A stretch of 64,000 nucleotides of DNA from Sporosarcina sp. FSL K6-1522 (GTDB lineage: Bacteria > Bacillota > Bacilli > Bacillales_A > Planococcaceae). Where the stretch lies: assembly GCF_038622445.1 (NCBI RefSeq), contig NZ_CP152019.1, positions 620,001 to 684,000 of the forward strand. The letters are read 5' to 3'. The translations under genes and the position numbers were made by a program. The notes beneath the pieces are model-generated. The model was given only the letters and a program-made list of their open reading frames with translations. It ran no database searches and had not been told where the DNA came from. The first letter of the stretch is position 1. Every line of letters begins with the position of its first letter. Shown one piece after another: positions 43,538 to 53,032 of this stretch.

Positions 43538-44917
43538 TTAAGAATGAATCCCTTTGCCAACTAACGCATTTGCCGACTCCATTAATACTTCTGAGAGAGA
43601 AGGATGAGGCTGGACCATTTGTGCAAGCTCATCAACTGTTCCCTCCAAGTACATATAAGCAGAAGATTGGCCAATCATCTCTGTGACATGAGCACCTACC
43701 ATAATAACTCCGAGGATTTCACCATACTTCTCATCGATTAGGACTTTTGAAAATCCTTCCGTATCACCCATTGTCAAAGCTTTTCCATTCCCTTGAAATG
43801 AGTACTTATTTACCTTATATGGAGTTGCTCTTTCTTTCAATTCTGTTTCGCTCATCCCCACGCTCGCAACTTGTGGATTCGTATAAATACAACGGGGGAT
43901 CACTTTGTAATTCATCTTTTCTTTTGCTTCATCCAAATTCTCTACAGCCGTTAACCCCTCAGCGCTGGCGACATGTGCTAATTGTAGTCCGCCTATCACA
44001 TCACCTACAGCAAAATAATCTTTCTTGCTCGTTTCTAGGTACTCATTCACCGCAAGATGCTTACCATTCATTTGAAGATCTAGTTCTGCAACGGCGGCAA
44101 GATTAGGCTTACGTCCAACCGCAAACAGAATTTGATCCACTTTTAAGTCCTCTGTCCTACCTTCTTGCGAAAGAATCCTAATGAGGTTTTCATTGTTACT
44201 CGCTTGAACGGACGTTACCTGATGCTTTGTTAACACCGTAATTCCTTTTTTCTTTAAACTTTTAAGCAACACTTTTGAAGCCTCTTCGTCTTCCGTTGGT
44301 ATGATTCTATCCCCTAGTTCGACAATTGTAACTGCTGTTTTTAAGCTTGCAAAAATGTTCGCAAATTCAACTCCAATAACGCCTCCACCAACTATGACAA
44401 TCGATTGAGGAATTTCTGTGATATCGAAAATCGTATCGGTTGTGTGGTAACTTATAGTATCAAGTCCAGTAATCGGTGGCACAACAGGCTGACTACCTGT
44501 CGCAATAATGATTTTCTTACCCGTAATTTTTCTAGAATCATTTTTAGTTTGAATTGTCACTGTTTTATCGGTATGTATAGTGCCATACCCCGTGTAGACG
44601 TCAATTTTACCCTTCTGCAATAAATAGTCAATTCCACTTCGTAAAGTAGCAATTACTTGATCCTTACGTGCAAACATTTCATCTAATGAAAAAGTCAAAT
44701 TATCCGTTTTAATTCCCCAATCTTTTACTTTTTCAATGTTCTCTATAACTTCCGCATGTTTTAATAATGTTTTAGATGGAATGCAGCCCCTATTTAAGCA
44801 AGTACCACCTAAATAATCTACTTCGATAAGTGCTGTCCGCTTACCATTTTTAGCAGCCCTAAGCGCAGCAACATAGCCACCTGGTCCGCCACCAACAACG
44901 ATCACATCATACGACAT
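43538..44917 (-). CDS. lpdA: Dihydrolipoyl dehydrogenase (E3)
   Basis: A 459-residue FAD enzyme that reoxidises dihydrolipoyl groups with NAD+. It has the FAD-binding GGGPGGYVAALRAA start, the redox disulfide GGTCLNRGCIPSK (Cys40 and Cys45), the NAD-binding IVIVGGGVIGVEFA (about 173-186) and the C-terminal HPSLSEVLMES with the catalytic His-Glu pair. It follows the E2 gene by 15 bases and has its own GGGGGTGA site. A dedicated E3 inside the operon is typical of acetoin and branched-chain dehydrogenase clusters. Confidence 0.95.
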   Translation of the reverse strand: MSYDVIVVGGGPGGYVAALRAAKNGKRTALIEVDYLGGTCLNRGCIPSKTLLKHAEVIENIEKVKDWGIKTDNLTFSLDEMFARKDQVIATLRSGIDYLLQKGKIDVYTGYGTIHTDKTVTIQTKNDSRKITGKKIIIATGSQPVVPPITGLDTISYHTTDTIFDITEIPQSIVIVGGGVIGVEFANIFASLKTAVTIVELGDRIIPTEDEEASKVLLKSLKKKGITVLTKHQVTSVQASNNENLIRILSQEGRTEDLKVDQILFAVGRKPNLAAVAELDLQMNGKHLAVNEYLETSKKDYFAVGDVIGGLQLAHVASAEGLTAVENLDEAKEKMNYKVIPRCIYTNPQVASVGMSETELKERATPYKVNKYSFQGNGKALTMGDTEGFSKVLIDEKYGEILGVIMVGAHVTEMIGQSSAYMYLEGTVDELAQMVQPHPSLSEVLMESANALVGKGIHS

Positions 44918-44932
44918 CTTATTGTCACCCCC

Positions 44933-46255
44933 TTATATCATTAATTTGAATGGATTTTCTAATACATCTTTTAAATCCGTTAAAAATGCTGCAGCTGGAG
45001 CACCATCAATAATTCGATGATCAAAAGACAAACTTAAACTCATCATAGATCGAATGGCTAATTCGTCATTCACAACAACCGCTTTCTTCTGAATACGTCC
45101 TACACCTAAAATAGCAGCATTCGGGCTATTTATAATTGGTGTAAATCCATCAACAGCATACATTCCTAAATTGCTAACTGTAAATGTACTGCCCTGCATA
45201 TCATCGGGTGAAAGCTTTCCTTCACGAGCCTTCTTTCCAATGCTTTTAGCTTCACTTGTAAGAGTTGCTAGACCTTTTGTATCTACATCTCTAAGCACCG
45301 GAACAACTAAGCCGTCTGGTACAGCTACAGCCATTCCTATATTGATCGTTGAATGATAGATAATCTCTTTATCATCTAATGAAATATTGATGCTCGGGTT
45401 TTGTTTTAAAGTAAATGCCGTTGCCTTCAACAAGATTTCATTGAAAGAGACTCTTAATCCTTCCACTTTTTCAATCACCGGTAGTAAATCTTGACGAAGA
45501 GCTACACAATTCGTCATGTCAATTTCCGATATTAGAGTTACGTGTGGTGCTGAATATGCGCTTTCAGAAATTCTATCCGCAATTACTTTGCGCATTCCTT
45601 TGAACGGTACACGCTTGTTAGCCACATCCGTAACTTTTTTATTTACGGTAGGCGTTGAAACAAGATCCTCTTTACGGATTTTTCCGTGTGAACCAGTTCC
45701 ATTTATTTGGTTATAGTCGATTCTTTGATCATCCGCAATTTTCTTCGCCAATGGTGTAATTCGCGTTGTATGTTGTTGCAAATATTGTTCAACGTCTGCT
45801 TTATGAATACGTCCAAGTGAACCAGTGCCAGTAATCTCACGTAAATTGAGGTGGTGTTCTTCAGCCAACTTTCTAGCCGCTGGTGTTCTTCTAATTTTAT
45901 CACCATTTGCTATAGATATTGCTTCTACCATCTCTTTAGTCGCTGTTTGATTCCCGTCTACTTCCGGCATTTCGGAAGTGATTGTAGGTACACTTTTCAA
46001 TCCCTCAACGCTTTCACCTTCGTCGCCCATATAAGCAATAACATCATGGACTTTCACCGTTTCGCCTGCTTCGGACACTACTTTTAGCAAAACTCCTGTT
46101 GTTTCTGCTTCAATTTCCATCACGATTTTATCCGTTTGTATTTCGGCAAGAGGATCACCTTCTTCTACCACTCCTCCTACCGGGACTAGCCAAGAAACAA
46201 TTGTCCCTTCTTCCATTGTTGCACCTAATTTAGGCATTACAACTTCTATTGCCAT
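44933..46255 (-). CDS. acoC: E2 dihydrolipoamide acyltransferase of an acetoin-dehydrogenase-type complex
   Basis: The 440-residue core subunit carries acyl groups from E1 to CoA. A lipoyl domain (residues 1-78) has the lipoylated lysine in TDKIVME (Lys43). There are two E3-binding domains in tandem (about 117-152, RRTPAARKLAEEHHLNL then GTGSLGRIHKADV, and 166-200, TPLAKKIADDQRIDY then GTGSHGKIRKEDL). The catalytic domain (about 215-440) ends with DHRIIDG (His413, Asp417). Two such binding domains are less usual than one. A strong AAGGAGGTG site precedes the ATG. The acyl substrate is not fixed by sequence, so the acoC name is by position and type. Confidence 0.88.
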   Translation of the reverse strand: MAIEVVMPKLGATMEEGTIVSWLVPVGGVVEEGDPLAEIQTDKIVMEIEAETTGVLLKVVSEAGETVKVHDVIAYMGDEGESVEGLKSVPTITSEMPEVDGNQTATKEMVEAISIANGDKIRRTPAARKLAEEHHLNLREITGTGSLGRIHKADVEQYLQQHTTRITPLAKKIADDQRIDYNQINGTGSHGKIRKEDLVSTPTVNKKVTDVANKRVPFKGMRKVIADRISESAYSAPHVTLISEIDMTNCVALRQDLLPVIEKVEGLRVSFNEILLKATAFTLKQNPSINISLDDKEIIYHSTINIGMAVAVPDGLVVPVLRDVDTKGLATLTSEAKSIGKKAREGKLSPDDMQGSTFTVSNLGMYAVDGFTPIINSPNAAILGVGRIQKKAVVVNDELAIRSMMSLSLSFDHRIIDGAPAAAFLTDLKDVLENPFKLMI

Positions 46256-46267
46256 GTTGACACCTCC

Positions 46268-47248
46268 TTACTTATTCATGAGTTTTCTACATTCTTGTAC
46301 AATATCATTCACCTGCGGTACCGCCGCTTTTTCTAATTCTGGATTGTATGGAATCGGCGTAGCTACACCGCCTAATCGTCTTATTGGCGCATCTAGATAA
46401 TCAAAGACGTCACTTTCTGCAATCATACTTGCAATTTCCGCACCATAACCGCCTCTTTTAACTGCTTCATATACAACTAAGACCCGACTGGTTTTCTTAA
46501 CCGATTGTAAAATCGTTTCTGTATCCAAAGGGACTAGCGTGCGAGGGTCAATAACTTCTACGTGAATGCCTTCCTTTTCAAGTTCTTCAGCTGCTTCGAG
46601 GGCTCTATTCACCATGATCGCAGTCGCTACAATCGTAATATCAGTACCCTCTCTTTTAATATCTGCTTGTCCTAATGGAATCTCATAGTTTTCCTCTGGC
46701 ACTTCTCCCTTCACGTTATAAAGCAATTTATGCTCATAGAACAGAACTGGATTGTCATCTTTAATCGCCGCTTTCATTAAACCTTTAGCATCATAAGCAT
46801 TCGAAGGTTGTACCACTTTCAAACCAGGTACATGCGCCATCCAAGCCTCTAAACTTTGAGAGTGTTGTGCTGCAAACCCCGCACCCGAACCTCCTGGAAG
46901 TCTGATAACAACCGGAACTTTAGCTTTCCCGCCAAACATATAGCGCATTTTAGCCGCTTGGTTCACGATATTATCCATGGCAATCATCACAAAATCGGAA
47001 AACTGAATTTCTAAAATAGGCCTCATCCCCGTCATTGCTGCTCCCACTGCACAACCACTAATAGCCGCTTCTGAAATCGGCGTATTTCTGACTCGCTCCG
47101 GTCCAAATTCTTCAATCATGCCATTCGTTAAACCAAAAGCACCTCCATAAATACCAATATCTTCTCCCATTATGAAAACATCATTGTCTGTTCGCATTTC
47201 TTGACTCATTGATTCCCTAATCGCTTCTAAATAAGTAATTTCTCTCAT
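46268..47248 (-). CDS. acoB: E1 beta subunit, thiamine-dependent acetoin/2-oxoacid dehydrogenase
   Basis: A 326-residue transketolase-like subunit. It begins [17 protein letters not shown] and has the [15 protein letters not shown] segment, whose Glu activates thiamine diphosphate, then [13 protein letters not shown] and the C-terminal [11 protein letters not shown] block. The closest type is acetoin:DCPIP oxidoreductase beta (AcoB), with pyruvate dehydrogenase beta as the alternative. The ATG at 47248 is chosen because GGTG lies 9 bases upstream; two upstream in-frame ATGs abut or precede the site. It pairs with the E1 alpha gene 19 bases before. Confidence 0.9.
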   Translation of the reverse strand: MREITYLEAIRESMSQEMRTDNDVFIMGEDIGIYGGAFGLTNGMIEEFGPERVRNTPISEAAISGCAVGAAMTGMRPILEIQFSDFVMIAMDNIVNQAAKMRYMFGGKAKVPVVIRLPGGSGAGFAAQHSQSLEAWMAHVPGLKVVQPSNAYDAKGLMKAAIKDDNPVLFYEHKLLYNVKGEVPEENYEIPLGQADIKREGTDITIVATAIMVNRALEAAEELEKEGIHVEVIDPRTLVPLDTETILQSVKKTSRVLVVYEAVKRGGYGAEIASMIAESDVFDYLDAPIRRLGGVATPIPYNPELEKAAVPQVNDIVQECRKLMNK

Positions 47249-47267
47249 TTTATTCATCACCTTTCGA

Positions 47268-48251
47268 TTATGCATAAATATCTGCTTCTAAAGTCTCTAG
47301 ACTTGGTGCTTTACTATTCTCAGCGAACTCTACTGCCTCATCCATCTCTACTTGGACTTTATTTTCTAATTCCATAAATTCTGTTTCTGTCAGAATGCTT
47401 TCCTCAATTAACTGTTCTTTAAATAAAGCAATCGGATCTCTCATTTTTCTCCATTCTTTTTCTTCTTCTCTCGTTCGATATTTCCTGGCATCACTTCGAG
47501 AATGGCCTCTCCATCTATACGTGTGTGCTTCAATTAACGTAGGTCCTTCACCATTTCTTGCTCTTTCGACCGCTTTTTCAGTTGCCTTTACAACTTCTAA
47601 TACATCATTACCATCAATCGTTTCACTTGGAATTCCATAGGCAATACCACGATCTGCAATATTTTGGATGTTTGTCATTTCTTTAATTGAAGCTGACATA
47701 CCGTATAAATTATTTTCACAGAAGAAAACAATCGGTAAATCCCAAATCGATGCCAGGTTTAGTGATTCATGAAATGCTCCTTCATTTGTTGAACCGTCTC
47801 CAAAAAAACATAAAACGACATAACCAAGATCTTTCATTTTTGACGTTAATGCTGCACCTGTTCCCAATGGTAATCCCGCCGCCACAATACCATTCGCACC
47901 TAAATTCCCTACATCTAAGTCTGCAATATGCATCGAGCCGCCTTTGCCTTTACAGTAGCCCGTTTCTTTTCCAAGTAATTCAGCCATCATCCCTTTAACC
48001 TTTGTTCCTTTTGCAATACTATGTCCATGCCCACGATGGGTACTCGTAATTTTGTCTTCCTTAGTTAACGGTACACATGCCCCAACTGCTGTTGCTTCCT
48101 GTCCGATACATAAATGCATCGTTCCATGAATTTTCCCTTGTTGGAATAGTTTCTCTACTGTTTCTTCAAAACTCCTAATCAACATCATGTCATATAACAT
48201 TGTTTTTAGGCATTCTGGCGAAAATGGAGTTTCTGTAGTTAGTTTAGACAT
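47268..48251 (-). CDS. acoA: E1 alpha subunit, thiamine-dependent acetoin/2-oxoacid dehydrogenase
   Basis: A 327-residue subunit. The thiamine-diphosphate motif reads [25 protein letters not shown] through FFCENN (about residues 165-195), and the [11 protein letters not shown] segment (about 75) is the alpha-subunit loop near the active site. THRGHGH and [11 protein letters not shown] fit the acetoin-dehydrogenase group. It is the first gene of a seven-gene operon (E1 alpha, E1 beta, E2, E3, SDR, aldehyde dehydrogenase, AroE-like) with a GGAGG ribosome site. A near-perfect sigma-54 promoter lies 46 bases upstream. The complex would cleave an alpha-hydroxyketone or diketone, or decarboxylate a 2-oxo acid, to an acyl-CoA. 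Confidence 0.9.
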   Translation of the reverse strand: MSKLTTETPFSPECLKTMLYDMMLIRSFEETVEKLFQQGKIHGTMHLCIGQEATAVGACVPLTKEDKITSTHRGHGHSIAKGTKVKGMMAELLGKETGYCKGKGGSMHIADLDVGNLGANGIVAAGLPLGTGAALTSKMKDLGYVVLCFFGDGSTNEGAFHESLNLASIWDLPIVFFCENNLYGMSASIKEMTNIQNIADRGIAYGIPSETIDGNDVLEVVKATEKAVERARNGEGPTLIEAHTYRWRGHSRSDARKYRTREEEKEWRKMRDPIALFKEQLIEESILTETEFMELENKVQVEMDEAVEFAENSKAPSLETLEADIYA

Positions 48252-48297
48252 TTATTACCCTCCTAAATTTCTTTTTGAATATTATCAGTTATCTATC

Positions 48298-48315
48298 ATG
48301 CAATTTTCATGCCAA
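48298..48315 (-). promoter_or_regulatory. Sigma-54 (-24/-12) promoter of the dehydrogenase operon
   Basis: TTGGCATGAAAATTGCAT on the minus strand has the GG at -24 and GC at -12 with exact spacing, close to the consensus TTGGCACGNNNNTTGCAT. It is 46 bases before the E1 alpha start codon. Confidence 0.93.
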
Positions 48316-48353
48316 CTTTTTAAGGTCTATAATGCTACTTTCCCGAGAATAAA

Positions 48354-48409
48354 TGATGTATAATCAAAAAAATGATGCGGAATGACATCACTTTTCAAAA
48401 AATGATGCA
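48354..48409. promoter_or_regulatory. Upstream activator sites (TGATGCA repeats) between activator and E1 alpha genes
   Basis: TGATGTA (48354), TGATGCG (48373) and TGATGCA (48403) recur on the plus strand, and the middle one is paired with CATCA at 48386 as an inverted repeat. They lie 39-94 bases upstream of the -24 element and just before the activator's ribosome site. The same TGATGCA core occurs upstream of the TRAP operon's sigma-54 promoter. Confidence 0.7.
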
Positions 48410-48422
48410 AAGGAGAAAAACA

Positions 48423-50084
48423 ATGCAAAGTTTACTCACTAAAATCAACATCATTGGCGTTCTGATACTCAATAGGAAAGGGGAACTTTTATTTTCTAAT
48501 GCAATAGCAAAAAAGTATCATTACTACTTCGAAAACATTGTAGAAGCTGCTTTAATGAATGCCCACTCTTTTAGTTTGCTAAATTATCCTGCCGAAATTA
48601 CCTGTATTCAAGAAAACGATCAGCTTATTATTTTAATTGCCCCCATGAACGAGTTAGTCCGCTTAAAAAAAGAAACAGAATCCTTGCAAAGCGTCAGAAA
48701 TGAATTAAATGAAGTCATTAACTCCTCTTTTGATGGAATCGTTATTTGTGATAAAGACGGAATTATCATTCATCAAAACCCCTCTTATGAAAAGATTACG
48801 GGACTATCTGCCAAAGATTGTATTGGACGCAGCTTAAAAGAGCTTGAAGATGAAAACATCATAGATGCTTCCGCTTCTTTAAAGGCCCTCGAACAAAATA
48901 AAGCCGTTACAATCATTCAAAAAATCAGTACAGGCTCTACCGTTCTTGTGTCCGCTGCCCCTATACGCAATAAAAATGGAGAAATTGAAAAAGTTGTTAA
49001 TAACGTCCGTGATTTAACACATTTGAATACACTTGAATCAGAAATTCGACAACTTGAACAACAAAATCTACAGATTCATAAAGAACTAGAATTGCTAAAA
49101 GAACAAAATGACCCAAAACAATCTATAATCGCTCATTCAGATCTAATGAAAGATGTATTAGATCGGGCATTAAGAGTTGCACAGATAGATTCCGGCGTTC
49201 TTATTCAAGGGGCATCTGGAGTAGGCAAAGAGAAAGTCGTTGAATTAATCCATCGACATAGTTTACGGAAAGACTCTCCTCTCATAAAAATCAATTGTGG
49301 GGCACTCCCCGAGTCACTATTAGAATCAGAACTATTTGGCTATGAATCGGGTGCTTTCACGGGGGCCAACCAAAAAGGGAAAGCTGGGTTATTTGAAGCA
49401 GCTAATCGCGGAATTATTTTTTTAGATGAGATAGGAGAGATGCCACTCCCATTACAAGTAAAACTGCTAAGAGTATTACAAGAACACGAAATTACACGGG
49501 TAGGAGGAACAAAACCCACTCCGGTTGATATTCGAATTATTGCTGCCACCCACCGTAATTTGTCGGAGATGATTGAAAATGGTACATTTAGAGAGGATCT
49601 ATATTATCGTTTAAATGTCATCCCGATTACGATTCCCCCTTTAAAAGAAAGAAAAGACGATATTATTCCGTTAATTTATCATTTTCTAAATGGCATCAAT
49701 CAAAGATACGGATTAAACAGAAAGTTTTCGAGCGATACCTTGAATGCTTTTCTTGACCATAAATGGCCCGGAAATGTACGTGAGTTACAAAATTTAGTTG
49801 AACGAATTGCTTTAATGAGCTCCAATACAGAAATAAGTATTGATGATTTACAAAAAGAATTGCAATTTACCAATGGGCTACAGTTTAATGTAAAAACAAT
49901 TCCCAAAGCTTCTTCTAATGATACAGAGCTCGCAACATTGAAAAGCCGTTTGGAAACCTATGAAGCAGAGGTTATTACAGAGGCTCTAAACCGATTCCCA
50001 AGTATAAGAAAGGCTGCACTTGCTCTGAAAGTTGACCAGTCTACTCTTGTACGGAAAATACAAAAGTATAAAATTGAAAAATGA
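48423..50084 (+). CDS. Sigma-54-dependent transcriptional activator with PAS sensor
   Basis: A 553-residue enhancer-binding protein. The N-terminal 85 residues form an unassigned possible sensor. A PAS domain follows (about 92-200, NSSFDGIVICDKDGIIIHQN), then the AAA+ domain with Walker A GASGVGKE (263-270), GAFTGA (310-315) for sigma-54 contact, and Walker B IIFLDE (331-336). A Fis-type helix-turn-helix ends the protein (about 515-553, SIRKAALALKVDQSTLVRKIQK). No receiver or GAF domain is visible, so it differs from AcoR. The ATG at 48423 has AAAGGAG 7 bases upstream; an in-frame ATG at 48372 would put the operator repeats inside the gene. It lies between the two operons carrying sigma-54 promoters and is their likely activator. 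Confidence 0.93.
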   Translation: MQSLLTKINIIGVLILNRKGELLFSNAIAKKYHYYFENIVEAALMNAHSFSLLNYPAEITCIQENDQLIILIAPMNELVRLKKETESLQSVRNELNEVINSSFDGIVICDKDGIIIHQNPSYEKITGLSAKDCIGRSLKELEDENIIDASASLKALEQNKAVTIIQKISTGSTVLVSAAPIRNKNGEIEKVVNNVRDLTHLNTLESEIRQLEQQNLQIHKELELLKEQNDPKQSIIAHSDLMKDVLDRALRVAQIDSGVLIQGASGVGKEKVVELIHRHSLRKDSPLIKINCGALPESLLESELFGYESGAFTGANQKGKAGLFEAANRGIIFLDEIGEMPLPLQVKLLRVLQEHEITRVGGTKPTPVDIRIIAATHRNLSEMIENGTFREDLYYRLNVIPITIPPLKERKDDIIPLIYHFLNGINQRYGLNRKFSSDTLNAFLDHKWPGNVRELQNLVERIALMSSNTEISIDDLQKELQFTNGLQFNVKTIPKASSNDTELATLKSRLETYEAEVITEALNRFPSIRKAALALKVDQSTLVRKIQKYKIEK

Positions 50085-50129
50085 ACAAAAAACGAACATC
50101 GCCAATCACTGACGATGTTCGTTTTTATT
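50085..50129. terminator. Bidirectional terminator
   Basis: AAACGAACATCG pairs with CGATGTTCGTTT and is followed by TTTATT, between the activator gene and the converging TRAP permease gene. Confidence 0.9.
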
Positions 50130-51423
50130 TCCCTAATAAATCTGGCAGAAACAATGTAATCGAAGGCACGTATGTAATGATAATCAATACAATCAACAAA
50201 GCGCCAAAAATAGGAGCTACATACTTAAATGTTTTTTCAAATGGCACATTGGCAATATTACTACCTATAAACAAATTAATTCCCAATGGCGGTGTAATTA
50301 ACCCCAAACTTAAGTTCAAACAAACAATCATACCAAAGTGAATCGGATCAATGCCTAGAGGAATGACAATTGGCAGTAATAATGGAACAAAAATTAGCAC
50401 TGCTGCTACTGTTTCCATAAACATCCCGACAATTAATAAGAAAATATTAATCAACAGCAAAATAATAATTGGATTCGTCGTCCAGCCTGCGATTGAATCC
50501 GCTAAAAACTGCGGTACTCTTTCAATTGATAGCACTTGTCCAAAAAACGATGCTGCACTTACGAATATTAAAATGGAACCAGATGTATGTGCGGACTTAA
50601 GGAATATTCCGACGAAATCATTAAATCCTATTTCTTTATAAGCAAAAATACAAATTACTAAGCTATAAACAACCGCCACAACGGCTGCTTCAGTAGGTGT
50701 TACAACTCCACCGTAAATACCACCTAATATTAAAACAGGGGCTAGTAATGCCCATTTTGCTTCATTCAATGCTTTCCAAAATCCAACTTTTTCTTTTTCT
50801 TCTATCTCGGCATTTAGCGTACCAAATCCCTCTTTTTTGCTAATAAAGTAGTTTACAATTAATAAAGCAATCGCAACTAAAACGCCTGGGATAATCCCGG
50901 CAATAAATAAGTCACTGATTGATGTATTCGCCATTACTGCGTAAAGAATAAAAACAATACTAGGTGGAACAATTGGACCTAATGCTCCAGCACTTGCTGA
51001 TATAGAAGCTGCATAACCGGGTGCATAACCACTTTTCAGCATGTAAGGAATAAGAATAGCACCAACACTTGCCACCGTCGCCGCACCTGATCCTGAAATA
51101 GCAGCGAAAATAAAGCTCGTAATAATCGTAATAATACCTAGACTCCCTGTCATAGAGCCAACAAAACTTTGGATAAAATCTACTAATCTTCTCGCCATAC
51201 CACCCCGACTCATAATGTCACCTGCTAGAATAAAAAACGGAATAGCGATTAAAGGAAATGAATCCATTGAGCTAAAAGATGTTTGAATAAAAAGTGTTAA
51301 CGGAACTGATCCTTCAATTAATACAACTAACAAACTTGCAGATGCTAATGCAATTGCAATCGGTACATTTAGTAAAATTAAAACAATTAATATTCCGAAA
51401 AGCATCAATGTGACTGTCCCCAT
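50125..51423 (-). CDS. dctM: TRAP transporter large permease (DctM type)
   Basis: A 432-residue integral membrane protein with about 12 hydrophobic segments, forming the Na+-coupled channel of a TRAP importer. Family traits are the LLVVLIEGS and FILAGDIMSRGGMARRLVDF region near the N terminus, SGSGAATVASVGAILIP (about 110-126), GGVVTPTEAAVVAVVYSL (about 240-257) and LITPPLGINLF near residue 385. It is last in the VOC-SDR-TRAP operon, 15 bases after the small permease gene. Confidence 0.95.
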   Translation of the reverse strand: MGTVTLMLFGILIVLILLNVPIAIALASASLLVVLIEGSVPLTLFIQTSFSSMDSFPLIAIPFFILAGDIMSRGGMARRLVDFIQSFVGSMTGSLGIITIITSFIFAAISGSGAATVASVGAILIPYMLKSGYAPGYAASISASAGALGPIVPPSIVFILYAVMANTSISDLFIAGIIPGVLVAIALLIVNYFISKKEGFGTLNAEIEEKEKVGFWKALNEAKWALLAPVLILGGIYGGVVTPTEAAVVAVVYSLVICIFAYKEIGFNDFVGIFLKSAHTSGSILIFVSAASFFGQVLSIERVPQFLADSIAGWTTNPIIILLLINIFLLIVGMFMETVAAVLIFVPLLLPIVIPLGIDPIHFGMIVCLNLSLGLITPPLGINLFIGSNIANVPFEKTFKYVAPIFGALLIVLIIITYVPSITLFLPDLLGK

Positions 51424-51438
51424 ACAATTCTCTCCTTT

Positions 51439-51927
51439 CTATGCTTCCATATCTTTCATTTTGGGATTCGTAATGTCTTTATACAAATTCAGAACCAAGC
51501 GAATGGACATAAGCAAATATCCAATTGGAATTCCCAAATAGATAAGTCCTTTCGCTATTCCCAATGATGGTGAATTTCCACCTACACTAAGCATGGTTAA
51601 AGAATAGTTAAAACCTACATACGTAATCACAATTGAAAATACGAGCCAGATAAGAAGACCTGCTCTTTTAATGGCTAGATGCAGTTTTTTTGGAAACACA
51701 GATAACGCTGCATCGACTTTAATATGAGACTGTGTCGCTGTCACATATGCAGCACTAATAAACGTTAGCCAAATAAATAGGTATCTTGTTAACTCTTCTA
51801 TCCAAATAAAAGATGAAGCAAAAACGTAACGTGCCACGACTTCTGTAAACATAAGAACAGTCATTACAACAAGTAACAAAACACAGAATAACCCCTCAAT
51901 TGTATATTTGACTTTTTCTTCATTCAT
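51439..51927 (-). CDS. dctQ: TRAP transporter small permease (DctQ type)
   Basis: A 162-residue membrane protein with four hydrophobic segments, the partner of the large permease. It has the typical FIWIEELTRYLFIWLTFISAA segment (about residues 40-60) and the TQSHIKVDA block. The ATG at 51927 has GGGGTGA 5 bases upstream; the GTG at 51936 abuts it. It lies between the binding-protein and large-permease genes, as usual for TRAP operons. Confidence 0.92.
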   Translation of the reverse strand: MNEEKVKYTIEGLFCVLLLVVMTVLMFTEVVARYVFASSFIWIEELTRYLFIWLTFISAAYVTATQSHIKVDAALSVFPKKLHLAIKRAGLLIWLVFSIVITYVGFNYSLTMLSVGGNSPSLGIAKGLIYLGIPIGYLLMSIRLVLNLYKDITNPKMKDMEA

Positions 51928-51971
51928 ATAGCTCACCCCAAACTTCTATTTTTAATTTAATATTTTTTAAC

Positions 51972-53018
51972 TTATTGACTTTTACCCAAAATCTCTTGTG
52001 CCATTTCATAGTTATCAATACCGACTTTATCAATATTTTTATCAATAGCAGATTGAACAGTTTCCTTAAATAATTCAAGTTCTTCCGGTGTCAACTCTAC
52101 GATATTAACGCCCTTTTCCTTCATATTTTTAATGGCACTTTTTTCAGCTTCCGTCGCCAACTGTCTCGCATATTTGATTTGTTCCTCAGCAGCTTTGTCC
52201 ACAACTGCTTTTAATTCATCCGTTAACCCATCGTAAAATACTTTGTTTACCATCATGATATGTGGCAATGGAAAATGTCTCGTAAGCGTTAAATGATTCG
52301 AGACCTCATAAAACTTATCTGCATTAATTAAAGGTGTTGTGGTCTGTACACCATCAATCGTACCTTGCTGTAAAGAAGTAAAAATCTCACCATAAGATAT
52401 TGGCGTAGGGTTTGCTCCCATTGCAGCAATCGTGCCTGATTGCAATGGAGTTGTTGTACTTCTAATTTTCAAACCATTTAGATCTGAAGGTGTACGCACT
52501 TCTTTTTTATTGTTGGCAATTGCAAAAGAACCAATACTAAAAGTCCCTAGGAAGTAAGCGTTCGATTTCTCTTCCAGACGACTTTTTAACATGTCACCAT
52601 ACTCGCCATCTGTTAACGTATACATTTCTTCTTCACTGGAAAATAAAAATGGTACATCAAAGATATTCAACGCTGGAATCTGCGCATTAGCAGCTACAAT
52701 GAATGCTGCGTTCGTGACAACATCCAACACACCCGTTTGAAGCATTTCATACTCAATATCTTCAGAAGTTGTTAACGTTCCATTGTTATAAATCTGTACT
52801 TCAATTTGTCCATCACTTTCTGCTTCAGCAACTTCTTTAAACTTCTCGTACCCGACATTCAGAAAATTATCTGAAGATACAAGGTTTGCCATTCTAATCA
52901 CAACTTTTTCTCCATTTGCACCAACTGTTCCGTCTTCTTTCATACTAGTACATCCTGAAAGTAGTAGGACGACGACAATCAATGATAAAAAAAATGATTT
53001 ATTTCTCATTTTCTTCAT
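51972..53018 (-). CDS. dctP: TRAP transporter substrate-binding lipoprotein (DctP family)
   Basis: A 348-residue exported receptor. The signal ends in a lipobox LLLSGC (Cys23), so it is lipid-anchored as expected in Gram-positives. The DctP family signature is seen in LNGLKIRSTTTPLQSG (about 173-188), whose Arg binds the substrate carboxylate. AMGANPTPISYGEIFTSLQ then QGTIDGVQ follows (about 189-215). This points to an organic-acid ligand. The ATG has a GGAGGG site. It is the third gene of the operon after VOC and SDR genes, implying that uptake and metabolism of the same compound are co-regulated. Confidence 0.93.
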   Translation of the reverse strand: MKKMRNKSFFLSLIVVVLLLSGCTSMKEDGTVGANGEKVVIRMANLVSSDNFLNVGYEKFKEVAEAESDGQIEVQIYNNGTLTTSEDIEYEMLQTGVLDVVTNAAFIVAANAQIPALNIFDVPFLFSSEEEMYTLTDGEYGDMLKSRLEEKSNAYFLGTFSIGSFAIANNKKEVRTPSDLNGLKIRSTTTPLQSGTIAAMGANPTPISYGEIFTSLQQGTIDGVQTTTPLINADKFYEVSNHLTLTRHFPLPHIMMVNKVFYDGLTDELKAVVDKAAEEQIKYARQLATEAEKSAIKNMKEKGVNIVELTPEELELFKETVQSAIDKNIDKVGIDNYEMAQEILGKSQ

Positions 53019-53032
53019 AAAAGTTCCCTCCT

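Noticed and set aside
48372..48422. Upstream ATG for the sigma-54 activator
   Set aside because: It would put the TGATGCA operator repeats inside the gene; the ATG at 48423 has the AAAGGAG site.
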